Shown in pieces: positions 28,575 to 36,178 of a DNA stretch of 45,863 nucleotides. Positions within the stretch are counted from its first letter, which is position 1. Each line of letters begins with the position of its first letter. The DNA is from Paracoccaceae bacterium (GTDB taxonomy: Bacteria > Pseudomonadota > Alphaproteobacteria > Rhodobacterales > Rhodobacteraceae), in the NCBI GenBank assembly GCA_019429405.1, contig JAHYIZ010000022.1:1-45863 (forward strand), read 5' to 3'. The notes beneath the pieces were generated by a model, which did no database searches, had not been told where the DNA came from, and worked only from the letters and a program-made list of their open reading frames with translations. The position numbers were made by a program, and so were the translations under genes.

Positions 28575-28991
28575 ATGAAACTTCCGTTTAGATCGGCAGA
28601 GGGGTTCTTCGAATACTGTAATGGGCAGTTTTCGCCAGCCCCTCAGAGGGGCGAAGGCCGCCCGGCACTGGTTCCACAACCCGGCTTCAGGCAAATGAAA
28701 AACCTTGTTTCGAGAACTCACGACGGCAGATACCGGGTCGGTCTACTTGTTTGCGGAGCACCATCTGGTTTCTACCTAATCGCAGAGACGCCTAACGTGG
28801 GCGGTGAGCCAATAGAACACGGCGACCTATTAGTCTGGCAGGCTTTTCAGAAGCCGCCGATATTCGGAAAAGGTCTGATGGGGAGTCTCACGGGCGATAA
28901 GCGAAGCAGCTGGATTGGATTCATAGTCGCAAAAATCGCTCCCGAGATTGATGAATTCGGGAAATTTACTATATTGTCGAGGTATCCATGA
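28575..28991 (+). CDS. Unrecognised small protein, lower G+C than its neighbours
   Basis: A 138-residue protein I do not recognise. It has no signal peptide, one weak hydrophobic stretch (RVGLLVCGAPSGFYLIAE, about 61-78) and a basic C-terminal half (GSLTGDKRSSWIGFIVAKIA). GGAGGT at 28562-28567 supports ATG 28575, and the stop overlaps the next gene's ATG as ATGA, so it looks expressed and coupled. By hand count its G+C is near 50%, well below the flanking suc and lpd genes, so it may be a later insertion in the operon. A small palindrome CACGTT-TCT-AACGTG (28545-28559) sits just upstream. Confidence 0.6.
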   Translation: MKLPFRSAEGFFEYCNGQFSPAPQRGEGRPALVPQPGFRQMKNLVSRTHDGRYRVGLLVCGAPSGFYLIAETPNVGGEPIEHGDLLVWQAFQKPPIFGKGLMGSLTGDKRSSWIGFIVAKIAPEIDEFGKFTILSRYP

Positions 28992-29398
28992 CCCCCGAAC
29001 TCACCGCCCTCGCCCTCGCCGGCCTGCTGCAAGGCGTCCAGTATCTACTGGTTTCGATCACCGCCAACCGCGAACTCGGCCCGGCAAAAACCCTGTCGCC
29101 GCGCGACCCCGACCGGCTGGGCAAACCACTGGCCGAACAGCTCAGCCCGCGTTCGGGCCGCCTCTTTCGCGCCATGAACAACCATTTCGAGGCGCTGATC
29201 CTCTTCACCCTCGCGGTTGTCGTGGTAACGTTTGTCAAGATCACCACCCCCTTCACCGCCGTCTGCGCCTATACCTACCTTGGCGCGCGCATTCTCTACG
29301 TTCCGGCCTACTGGCTCGGTCTCGTGCCCTGGCGCTCGTTGATCTGGTCCATAGGCTTCCTCGCCACAATCGGCATGATCATCGCCGCACTCATCTGA
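28988..29398 (+). CDS. MAPEG-family membrane protein
   Basis: A 136-residue protein with four membrane helices. The MAPEG-type pattern is visible: RLFRAMNNHFEALILFTLAV near the second helix, then YTYLGARILYVPAYWLG. Bacterial MAPEG proteins are related to microsomal glutathione transferases, but this short type has no assigned substrate. It overlaps the preceding small gene by 4 nt and lies between sucB and lpd, so it is probably transcribed with them. Confidence 0.85.
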   Translation: MTPELTALALAGLLQGVQYLLVSITANRELGPAKTLSPRDPDRLGKPLAEQLSPRSGRLFRAMNNHFEALILFTLAVVVVTFVKITTPFTAVCAYTYLGARILYVPAYWLGLVPWRSLIWSIGFLATIGMIIAALI

Positions 29399-29417
29399 TC
29401 ATGCTTTCTCAACGCCC

Positions 29418-29458
29418 AAATACCCCCGGCGGGTCCGGCGGGCAGTCTGCCCCCCGCC
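29418..29458 (+). repeat. Intergenic GC-rich repeat, copy 2
   Basis: AAATACCCCC, then GGGTCCGGCGGGCAG paired with CTGCCCCCCGCC, placed about 20 nt after the MAPEG stop and before lpd. Shares the AAATACCCC...GGGTCCGG core and hairpin layout with the copy after the ArsR gene at 11767. Confidence 0.5.
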
Positions 29459-29482
29459 TTCGGCCAGAACAGGAGACCTGAC

Positions 29483-30871
29483 ATGTCCAGCTTTGACGTC
29501 ATCATCATCGGCGGCGGCCCCGGCGGCTATGTCTGTGCCATCCGCTGCGCGCAACTGGGGCTGAAGACCGCCCTCGTCGAAGGCCGCGACACGCTTGGCG
29601 GCACCTGCCTCAACGTCGGCTGCATCCCCTCGAAGGCGCTTTTGCACGCCACCCACAGCCTGCACAATGTGCACGAGAACTTCGAGAAGATGGGCCTGAT
29701 GGGCGGCGCCCCCAAGGTCGATTGGGGCAAAATGCAGGCCTACAAGGCCGATGTCGTGACGGGCAACACCAAAGGCATCGAGTTTCTGTTCAAGAAGAAC
29801 AAGATCACTTGGCTGAAAGGCTGGGGCAGCATCAGCGCCCCCGGCAAGGTCAAGGTGGGCGAGGAAGTCCACGAGGCGAAAAACATCGTCATCGCCACCG
29901 GGTCGGAGCCCTCTGCCCTGCCCGGCGTCACCGTGGATGAAAAGACCGTGCTCACCTCCACCGGCGCGCTGGCGCTCGGCAAGATCCCGAAATCCATGGT
30001 GGTGATCGGCGCAGGCGTGATCGGGCTGGAGCTTGGCTCGGTCTATGCGCGCCTCGGCACGCAAGTGACGGTGGTCGAATACCTCGACGCCATCACCCCC
30101 GGCATGGATGGCGAGGTTGCCAAATCGCTGCAACGTATTCTGGCGAAACAGGGGCTGACCTTCATCCTTGGCGCGGCCGTGCAGGGCGTCAAGGTCGCCA
30201 AGGGCCGCGCCACCACCCACTACAAGCTGCGCAAGGACGATAGCGAAACCAGCCTCGGCTCGGATGTGGTGCTGGTCGCCACCGGGCGCAAACCCTATAC
30301 CGATGGCCTCGGGCTTGAGGCGGCGGGCGTCGAGCTGCTGCCCCGCGGCCAGATCAAGACCGATGCGCATTTCGCCACCACCGCCAAGGGCATCTACGCC
30401 ATCGGCGACGCCATCATCGGCCCGATGCTCGCCCACAAGGCCGAAGACGAGGGCATGGCGATGGCCGAAATCCTCGCCGGGCGCGCCGGTCACGTGAATT
30501 ACGACGTGATCCCCGGCGTCATCTACACCACCCCCGAGGTGGCCTCGGTCGGCAAGACCGAAGAGGCACTGAAACAGGAAGGCCGCGCCTACAAGGTCGG
30601 CAAGTTTGCGTTCATGGGCAACGCGCGGGCCAAGGCGGTCTTTCAGGGCGAAGGCTTCGTCAAGATCCTTGCCGACAAGGCCACCGACCGCATTCTCGGC
30701 GCCCATATCATCGGCCCTGCGGCAGGCGATCTGATCCACGAGATCTGCGTGGCGATGGAGTTTGGCGCCTCAGCCGAAGACCTCGCCCTTACCTGCCACG
30801 CCCACCCGACCTATTCCGAAGCGGTGCGCGAAGCGGCGCTGGCCTGCGGCGACGGGGCCATCCACGCCTGA
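29483..30871 (+). CDS. lpd: Dihydrolipoyl dehydrogenase (E3)
   Basis: A 462-residue flavoprotein that reoxidises the lipoyl groups of SucB with NAD. FAD-binding motif [14 protein letters not shown] (7-20); redox-active disulfide Cys42-Cys47 in [16 protein letters not shown]-binding [21 protein letters not shown]-terminal catalytic His441-Glu446 pair in [10 protein letters not shown]. Shine-Dalgarno AGGAGA before the ATG. It closes the suc operon and is followed by a hairpin. Confidence 0.98.
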   Translation: MSSFDVIIIGGGPGGYVCAIRCAQLGLKTALVEGRDTLGGTCLNVGCIPSKALLHATHSLHNVHENFEKMGLMGGAPKVDWGKMQAYKADVVTGNTKGIEFLFKKNKITWLKGWGSISAPGKVKVGEEVHEAKNIVIATGSEPSALPGVTVDEKTVLTSTGALALGKIPKSMVVIGAGVIGLELGSVYARLGTQVTVVEYLDAITPGMDGEVAKSLQRILAKQGLTFILGAAVQGVKVAKGRATTHYKLRKDDSETSLGSDVVLVATGRKPYTDGLGLEAAGVELLPRGQIKTDAHFATTAKGIYAIGDAIIGPMLAHKAEDEGMAMAEILAGRAGHVNYDVIPGVIYTTPEVASVGKTEEALKQEGRAYKVGKFAFMGNARAKAVFQGEGFVKILADKATDRILGAHIIGPAAGDLIHEICVAMEFGASAEDLALTCHAHPTYSEAVREAALACGDGAIHA

Positions 30872-30886
30872 ACAAGGCCGGAATGG

Positions 30887-30907
30887 TCGGGGGCGTAGCG
30901 CCCCCGA
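30887..30907 (+). terminator. Hairpin after lpd
   Basis: Nine-bp stem TCGGGGGCG / CGCCCCCGA with loop TAG, 16 nt after the lpd stop and just before the convergent lipoprotein gene's end. There is no strong T run, so termination efficiency is uncertain. Confidence 0.6.
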
Positions 30908-30912
30908 ACCAA

Positions 30913-31296
30913 TTATTCGGCGACGGTGGGGGCAGCACGAAACTCGATTCCACAGTTTTTCTGGATGCTCGCCTGCTCAAGTGCCTCAAACTCGCCTTTT
31001 AGGCGAGCCAGCTCGGACGCGTTCTGCTTATCGCCCTGAATGAAGAATAGGGCGGGCCAGAACAATACGAGTGCGACACCAGTGGCCACTGCGTCGCCCT
31101 GCGCTTTTGCGTCTTGCACTCCCGACATCTGCGCAGTGCGGGCAGACACTCGCCGCGCTTCCTCGCCAATTTGGCGACAGGTCAGGCTCTGATAAAGGGT
31201 CGGCGAAACGTATTGCGGCATGACCTCATTGCTGTTGCTGGCACAGCCCGCCAACAGAGAAAGTATCAATGAGATCAAAAGCGGTCTCTTAGTCAT
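30913..31296 (-). CDS. Small conserved lipoprotein of unknown function
   Basis: A 127-residue lipoprotein. Signal peptide MTKRPLLISLILSLLAGC gives lipidated Cys18. The mature part has a YVSPTLYQSLTCRQIGEEAR helix, a hydrophobic stretch (VATGVALVLFWPALFFIQG) and a helix AELARLKGEFEALEQA-like (here SELARLKGEFEALEQA) ending near a Cys. I recall many alphaproteobacterial proteins with this FWPALFF...LARLKGE pattern, all uncharacterised. Base composition is lower in G+C than the surroundings. ATG 31296 is preferred over an upstream TTG. Confidence 0.75.
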   Translation of the reverse strand: MTKRPLLISLILSLLAGCASNSNEVMPQYVSPTLYQSLTCRQIGEEARRVSARTAQMSGVQDAKAQGDAVATGVALVLFWPALFFIQGDKQNASELARLKGEFEALEQASIQKNCGIEFRAAPTVAE

Positions 31297-31357
31297 GTAG
31301 TTCTCCAATGCGGTTTGGCCCGTTCCGGCGCGAACTTATTAACTATTGTTAACGAAG

Positions 31358-32008
31358 TCACCCCGCCAGATGCCGCAGCCCCTGCGTTACATCCGTGCGC
31401 ACCGCCAGCCGCAGGCCCGGCTCGTCGCCGGCCCGCAATGCCGCCAGAATCAGCCGGTGGTGACGCGGCGGCTCATTGCTCGCAATGCGCCCGTAAAGTG
31501 CTGCCATGCTTGGCCCGAGTTGCAGCCAGACCGTCTCGATGATCGCCAGCATCGCAGGCGCCTGCGCGCGCAAATAGAGCGTGCGGTGAAACTCGAGGTT
31601 GGTGCGCACATAGGCCACGCCATCGTGTTTGGCCACGGCTTCGGCATTGGCGGTGTTGATCGCCGAAAGCCGGTCGATCAGCGCCAGATGCGCGCGCGGC
31701 AGCGCCCTGCTGGCCAGTTCCGGCTCGATCAGCGCACGCAAGGCCGCAAGTTCCTCGATCCGGTCCTGGCTGAGTTCGGGCGTTGCCACCCGCCCCGATG
31801 ACGACAGCATCAGCGCGCCTTCCGCCACCAGCCGCCGCAGCGCCTCGCGCGCCGGGGTCATCGACACGCCATAGGCCTTGCCCAGCCCGCGCAGCGTCAG
31901 CGCCTGCCCCGGCCTCATCTCGCCGTGCATGATCTGCTGGCGCAGGCTGCGGTAAATGCGGTCATGCGCGGCAAGTGTTGCGTCTGAGGGGCGCGGGGTC
32001 AGGGTCAT
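31358..32008 (-). CDS. GntR-family transcriptional regulator (FCD domain)
   Basis: A 216-residue regulator with an N-terminal winged helix (RIYRSLRQQIMHGEMRPGQ, then LGKAYGVSMTPAREALRRLV) and an FCD effector domain with the NLEFHRTLYLRA and HHRLILAALRAGD helices. Most members repress genes for sugar-acid, amino-acid or aromatic catabolism. No adjacent catabolic gene points to a target. ATG 32008 starts just before the conserved domain; the frame is open further upstream. Confidence 0.85.
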   Translation of the reverse strand: MTLTPRPSDATLAAHDRIYRSLRQQIMHGEMRPGQALTLRGLGKAYGVSMTPAREALRRLVAEGALMLSSSGRVATPELSQDRIEELAALRALIEPELASRALPRAHLALIDRLSAINTANAEAVAKHDGVAYVRTNLEFHRTLYLRAQAPAMLAIIETVWLQLGPSMAALYGRIASNEPPRHHRLILAALRAGDEPGLRLAVRTDVTQGLRHLAG

Positions 32009-32039
32009 GCGCGCAAGGGACCACAGCGCCCCGCTGCGG

Positions 32040-32732
32040 TCAATCGGTGAACCGATAGCTGTGCAATGCTTGCCCATTCTGCTTCAGCCACGCCCTCGGC
32101 GCCGCGTAGCCGGGGCAAAGCCGCGCCACCACGGCCCAGAACGCAGGCGAGTGGTTCATCTCGGCCAAGTGCGCCACCTCATGTGCGGCCACATACTCCA
32201 GCACTTCGGGCGGCGCGAGAATCAGCCGCCAGGAAAACATCAGGCTGCCATCGGGCGCGCATGACCCCCAGCGCGAGCGGGTATCGCGCAGCGTGATGCG
32301 CGTGAAAGAGCGGCCGAGCGCCTCTGCATGGCGGGTGCAGGCCGCCTGCAGCCGCTGGCGCGCCACAAACCGCAAAAAGGTCACCAACCGCACACCCAGC
32401 CGCGCCGCATCGGGCGGCAGCAACAGCGCCTCGGCCTCGATGCGCGGAGTGCGCACCGGCGCCGCCGTCAGCGCCAACATGCGCCCCTCAACCGGCACCG
32501 AGGTGCCAAACCCTGGCAGCGACTGCGGCGCCCTGCGGGCCAGCGCCGCGCGCACCCAGGGCGCCTTTTCGCGCGCAAAATCCATCGCTTCCGCCTCGGG
32601 CGCCCAGGTCGGAAGGGTCAGCGTCACCTGCCCGTCAACCCGCGACACCCGCAGGCTGAACCGCCGCGCGCGGGCCGATCGGCGCAGCGTCAGATGGACC
32701 TCGGGGGGGCCGGGCAGCAGCAGGCGGCGCAT
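32040..32732 (-). CDS. YgjP/SprT-like zinc metallopeptidase-type protein (DUF45)
   Basis: A 230-residue protein with the family layout: SLRVSRVDGQVTLTLPTWAP in the N-terminal part, RDTRSRWGSCAPDGSLMFSW, then the zinc motif HEVAH (184-188) with a third ligand at His194 in EMNHSPAFW. E. coli YgjP is the model member; the substrate is unknown. It is divergent from the TIGR02300-type gene, and the 119-nt gap between them should hold both promoters. Confidence 0.88.
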   Translation of the reverse strand: MRRLLLPGPPEVHLTLRRSARARRFSLRVSRVDGQVTLTLPTWAPEAEAMDFAREKAPWVRAALARRAPQSLPGFGTSVPVEGRMLALTAAPVRTPRIEAEALLLPPDAARLGVRLVTFLRFVARQRLQAACTRHAEALGRSFTRITLRDTRSRWGSCAPDGSLMFSWRLILAPPEVLEYVAAHEVAHLAEMNHSPAFWAVVARLCPGYAAPRAWLKQNGQALHSYRFTD

Positions 32733-32851
32733 TGTGTTCCTTTCCCCGCGTTCGACCGTGTCGGCGGCCAGTGCAAAAGCCTTTGACACCCCGCACCTCT
32801 TGTGGCAGTTGGCTTCGACTCTCGATAACCGAGCGATGCTAGGAGTTTTCC

Positions 32852-33181
32852 ATGCCGAAAGAGGAATGGGGCGTCAAGCGCCTCTGCCCGCATTGCGCGA
32901 GCCGGTTCTATGACCTTGCGCGTGACCCGATGACCTGCCCGGTCTGCACCAACACCTTTACCGCCGACAGTCTGACTGCGGGCCGGGGCCGGGTGATGGT
33001 TGCCGACAAGGCAAGTGTGCGCGAGCACAACCTCGAAGTCGAAGATCTCGACACCGAAGAAGACATCGACGCCGACGCGGGCGATGTCGATCTCGATGAC
33101 GACCTTCTGGAAGACGACGAGGACGACACCGTTTCGCTCGACGACATCGCCGATGTCACGACCGGCGACGAAGAAGTCTGA
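32852..33181 (+). CDS. TIGR02300-family acidic zinc-ribbon-like protein
   Basis: A 109-residue protein found throughout alphaproteobacteria. The N-terminus is MPKEEWGVKRLCPHC followed by the FYDLARDP signature; Cys12, 15, 29 and 32 form a probable zinc ribbon. The second half is extremely acidic (repeats of Asp/Glu from about residue 62 to the end). Its function is unknown. Shine-Dalgarno AGGAG precedes the ATG and a perfect terminator follows. Confidence 0.9.
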   Translation: MPKEEWGVKRLCPHCASRFYDLARDPMTCPVCTNTFTADSLTAGRGRVMVADKASVREHNLEVEDLDTEEDIDADAGDVDLDDDLLEDDEDDTVSLDDIADVTTGDEEV

Positions 33182-33210
33182 CCGTTCACGCAAGGCTGCG
33201 CAATTACGCG

Positions 33211-33240
33211 AGGGCACGGGGGGTAAGAAACCCGTGCCCT
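33211..33240 (+). terminator. Stem-loop terminator after the TIGR02300-type gene
   Basis: Perfect 10-bp stem AGGGCACGGG / CCCGTGCCCT with a 10-nt loop, 29 nt after the stop; a T run (CGTTTTTC) follows a few bases later. Confidence 0.75.
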
Positions 33241-33302
33241 TCGCACGTTTTTCGCCTTGCCTGCGCGCCGCGCCATGCGCCCGCGGCCCCAGAATTTTCC
33301 GC

Positions 33303-33331
33303 TTGCGCGCCCGCCAGCAACTGCCTATATG
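33303..33331 (+). promoter_or_regulatory. Promoter of tRNA-Ala
   Basis: TTGCGC (33303-33308) and TATATG (33326-33331) are spaced by 17 nt and end 36 nt before the mature tRNA 5' end. Confidence 0.55.
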
Positions 33332-33367
33332 ACCCCCCACGCGGGCACCCAAGACCGCGCAATACGT

Positions 33368-33443
<76 letters not shown>

Positions 33444-33509
33444 AATCTTACTTTTTCAATAGCTTAGATACGCAAGTTGTCAGGTGTGCCACGCAAGTGA
33501 GGCACAACA

Positions 33510-33767
33510 ATGAGGCTCAGCGCCTATTTATCACGTTCCAGACATGGCATTTTTTACTTCCGCTGGCCCGTTCCGCTTACCGAAAACCACACCCGCAGAG
33601 TAACCATAAGGCTTTCGCTTCACACTCGCTGCCCTAAGCAGGCTGGCGGAGTCGCCCGACTTCTTGCAACGCGCGGCGCTGGACTGTGGCGAACAGGAGT
33701 TCCGACCCAAATGAGGCACGATGAACTCCGGGCGCCATTCTTCAAGGCACGCCTTGCCGGGCAGGTC
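33510..33767 (+). pseudogene. Tyrosine-recombinase (phage-type integrase) gene, N-terminal fragment
   Basis: 86 codons remain of an integrase-like protein. The opening MRLSAYLSRSRHGIFYFRWP, then RRVTIRLSLHTRCP and ARLLATRG, match the N-terminal domain of a group of proteobacterial tyrosine recombinases. The SAM-like and catalytic domains (R...HxxR...Y) are missing. The gene has a ribosome site (GTGAGG) and starts just past tRNA-Ala, the usual geometry of island integrases. It is cut at 33768 by the IS5-family element, and its continuation is not found on the other side of that IS. Confidence 0.75.
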
Positions 33768-34817
33768 GGCTCTGTTGCACAAATCAGGTGATGGGTGTGG
33801 TTCCCCAATCCCCGGATGGTCTCATCCGACGGCTTCAGTCACGGGTATGCCGAGCGCGGGGAAGCCGTTGAGAACGGCGACACGAACCTGGAACTCGGCA
33901 ACCTGACGGTCGAAGTCCCGTGCCATGAGGCGTTGGCCCAGCAGTTTAACGCAGTGCATCTTTGTTTCGACGCGGCTCCGCCGGTGGTATCCGCTCCATC
34001 GTCGCCAGATGGTTCGACCGAAGCGGCGTGATGCGCACAATGCTTCGTTGCGCGCGATCGCTCCCGCGGTGTCAGGCTTCCATGGCTTGGCGTTCTTTCG
34101 GGGTGGGATGATCGCAGCGGCCCCCCTGGCGGCGATGGCGTCATGGCATTTGCGCGTGTCGAAGGCACCATCAGCGGTGACGCTTGCGATCTCTTGGTCG
34201 GGCGGGATCTGGTCGAGCAACTCGGGTAGCATGGGCGCGTCACCCACATCGCTGGTGGTGAACTCCGCAGCCCGGATTTCCAGTGTTTGCTCGTCAATTC
34301 CGATGTGGATCTTGCGCCAGACCCGCCGTTTCGTGCCGCCATGCTTACGCGCGTTCCATTCCCCTTCGCCCTCGACCTTGATGCCTGTGCTGTCGATCAG
34401 AAGGTGCAGCGGCCCCTGCGATCCTCGGTACGGGATGTTGACCTTCAGGGTCTTCTGGCGGCGGCTGAGCGTGCTGAAGTCGGGCACCGCCCAGTCCAAG
34501 CGGATCAGGCCCAACAGGCTTTCGACGAACCCTGTCGTCTGGCGAAGCGCCATGCCGAACAGCACCTTCATGGTCAGGCAGGTCTGGATCGCCGCGTCAC
34601 TGTAGTCGGGCTGCCGGCCACGCTTCCCTGTCGGCGCAGCCTCCCAGATCATGGCGGGATCAAACCAGATCGTCAGCGAGCCGCGGCGCTTCAGCGCTCT
34701 GTTGTAGGCCGGCCAGTTCCTGGTCTTGTAGGCGGGGGGTGTAGGTCTGCTCATGCCGCCCAGATACCACACTGGATTCACAAGATGAATCCCTCACGGG
34801 ATTTATGCAACAGTGCC
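33768..34817 (-). mobile_element. Complete IS5-family insertion sequence
   Basis: A 1050-bp element with 18-bp imperfect terminal inverted repeats: left GGCTCTGTTGCACAAATC (33768-33785), right GATTTATGCAACAGTGCC (34800-34817), two mismatches. The ends are like those of the IS903 group. One intact transposase gene fills it on the minus strand. The flanking 9-mers (GGGCAGGTC and ATGCCGAAG) do not match, so no target duplication is visible; deletion or recombination next to the IS is likely. Confidence 0.88.
33822..34754 (-). CDS. IS5-family DDE transposase
   Basis: A 310-residue transposase that appears intact. The catalytic triad is Asp121 (LLIDSTGIK), Asp195 (VTADGAFD) and Glu263 (RRSRVETKMH), with the R/K-rich Y-R-E region and an IIPPRKN stretch typical of IS5. 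ATG 34754 matches the family start (RPTPPAYKTRNWPAYN); a frame-open extension of nine residues upstream is unlikely to be used. Confidence 0.92.
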   Translation of the reverse strand: MSRPTPPAYKTRNWPAYNRALKRRGSLTIWFDPAMIWEAAPTGKRGRQPDYSDAAIQTCLTMKVLFGMALRQTTGFVESLLGLIRLDWAVPDFSTLSRRQKTLKVNIPYRGSQGPLHLLIDSTGIKVEGEGEWNARKHGGTKRRVWRKIHIGIDEQTLEIRAAEFTTSDVGDAPMLPELLDQIPPDQEIASVTADGAFDTRKCHDAIAARGAAAIIPPRKNAKPWKPDTAGAIARNEALCASRRFGRTIWRRWSGYHRRSRVETKMHCVKLLGQRLMARDFDRQVAEFQVRVAVLNGFPALGIPVTEAVG

Positions 34818-34871
34818 ATGCCGAAGGGAAAGGGGCAGTCACGCCTCAGGCAGGAGTTACGCAACAACGCC
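34818..34871 (-). mobile_element. Remnant end of a second IS5-type element
   Basis: On the minus strand the sequence at 34871-34854, GGCGTTGTTGCGTAACTC, matches the intact IS right end (GGCACTGTTGCATAAATC) at 14 of 18 positions. It is followed by 36 nt ending in an ATG where the intact IS begins. It looks like the terminal repeat and leader of another IS5-family copy, its coding part lost. Confidence 0.5.
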
Positions 34872-34993
34872 CCCTAGATTTGTAGACGCCTTGCTTGGCA
34901 ATTTTGGAAGCAAGGAGGACGCGATGTCCGGAACCGGATTCACAGACGAGTTCAAGCGCGATGCGGTCGCTCAGGTCGAAGATCGGGGCTACC
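34871..34993 (+). mobile_element. IS3-type element remnant, left copy of a 123-bp direct repeat
   Basis: It begins CCCCTAGATTTGTAG, has the ribosome site AGGAGG, and encodes the first 23 codons of an IS3-type orfA from ATG 34924 (FTDEFKRDAVAQVEDRGY). It ends abruptly at 34993, where the thiolase gene starts on the other strand. Without gaps it matches 45081-45203 at about 111 of 123 positions. Confidence 0.78.
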
Positions 34994-36166
34994 TGGAATC
35001 TCGAACAGCCCCGCTGCCCCCTGTCCGCCGCCGATGCACATCGAAACAACGGCCAGTTTGGCCCGCCTCCGCCTGCCTTCCAGCAGAGCGTGGCCGACCA
35101 TGCGCGCTCCGCTCATGCCATATGGGTGGCCGATCGAGATCGCGCCGCCGTTGACGTTAAGCTTTTGCGCATCGATGCCAAGATGATCGCGACAATAGAG
35201 TAGTTGCGCGGCGAAGGCCTCGTTGATCTCCCACAGATCGATGTCGGCGATGGTCAGCCCGTGGCGGTGCAGCAGGCGCGGGATCGCCAGCACCGGGCCG
35301 ATGCCCATTTCCTCGGGCGCGCACCCGGCCACCGCCATGCCGCGAAAGATGCCCAGTGGCGTCAGCCCGCGCCTTGCGGCTTCGCCCGCCTCCATTACGA
35401 CGCAGGCCGAGGCCCCGTCCGACAACTGGCTGGCATTACCAGCGGTGACGCCATGACCGGCGCCCATAACCGGGACAAGGCCTTGCAGCCCCGTCAGCGT
35501 GGTGCCGGGCCGGTTGCATTCGTCGACCGCCAGCGTCACCTCGGCTCGCCCCGTCTCGCCGCCGGTCTTGTCGAATACCGTCTTCATCGTGCTGACGGCG
35601 ACGATCTCATCGGCAAACAGCCCGGCGGCTTGCGCCCGCGCGGTGCGCTGCTGGCTTTCCAGCGCATAGGCGTCTTGTGCGGCGCGCGAAATGCCGTAGC
35701 GCGCGGCCACCAGCTCGGCGGTCTTCAGCATCGACATGTAGTAGCGCTCGGGGACCGCGCCGATCCGGTAATGCGTATCGTTCCAACCCCCGGTCTGCAC
35801 CAGCGAGATGCTGTCAAGCCCGCCCGCCAGCGCCACATTCACCCCGTCGTGCAGCACCTGATACGCCGCAATGGCGATGGCATTCAGCCCCGAGGCGCAT
35901 TGTCGGTCAATAGTCGCGGCGGCCACGCTGTCGGGCAGGCCGGCGGCCATCACCACATGGCGCGCGGTGTTGATGCCGGTGCTGCCCTGGGTCAGCGCGC
36001 AGCCCAGCGTCATATCCTCGACCTCGCCGCCCTCCAGACCGGCGCGCGCCAGCGCCGCACGCACCGCATGCGCGGCCAGCACCGGCCCCTGCGTGGCGTT
36101 GAAGGCACCGCGATAGGCTTTGCCAATCGGGGTGCGTGCGGTGGAAACGATCACGGCTTCGCGCAT
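34952..36166 (-). CDS. Thiolase (acetyl-CoA acyltransferase), C-terminus altered by IS remnant
   Basis: A 404-residue thiolase cleaving a 3-oxoacyl-CoA with CoA (or the reverse). The nucleophile is Cys90 (DRQCASGLNA), with the NEAFA loop, His347 (GGAISIGHPYG) and Cys377 (CIGGGQG). The catalytic core is complete. The native stop is gone: from 34993 downward the frame runs into the antisense of the IS3 remnant, adding about 13 foreign residues. Last gene of the catabolic operon, 12 nt after the M20 gene. With the CoA transferase it would complete degradation of a 3-oxo acid, as PcaIJ-PcaF do for 3-oxoadipate. Confidence 0.88.
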   Translation of the reverse strand: MREAVIVSTARTPIGKAYRGAFNATQGPVLAAHAVRAALARAGLEGGEVEDMTLGCALTQGSTGINTARHVVMAAGLPDSVAAATIDRQCASGLNAIAIAAYQVLHDGVNVALAGGLDSISLVQTGGWNDTHYRIGAVPERYYMSMLKTAELVAARYGISRAAQDAYALESQQRTARAQAAGLFADEIVAVSTMKTVFDKTGGETGRAEVTLAVDECNRPGTTLTGLQGLVPVMGAGHGVTAGNASQLSDGASACVVMEAGEAARRGLTPLGIFRGMAVAGCAPEEMGIGPVLAIPRLLHRHGLTIADIDLWEINEAFAAQLLYCRDHLGIDAQKLNVNGGAISIGHPYGMSGARMVGHALLEGRRRRAKLAVVSMCIGGGQGAAGLFEIPGSPDLRPERPHRA

Positions 36167-36178
36167 GGGCTGTCCTCT

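Noticed and set aside
31338-31353. Two TTAAC boxes (TTAAC-N5-TTAAC) as a CtrA site
   Set aside because: The CtrA consensus needs TTAA-N7-TTAA; here the TTAA cores are 6 nt apart, so the match fails.
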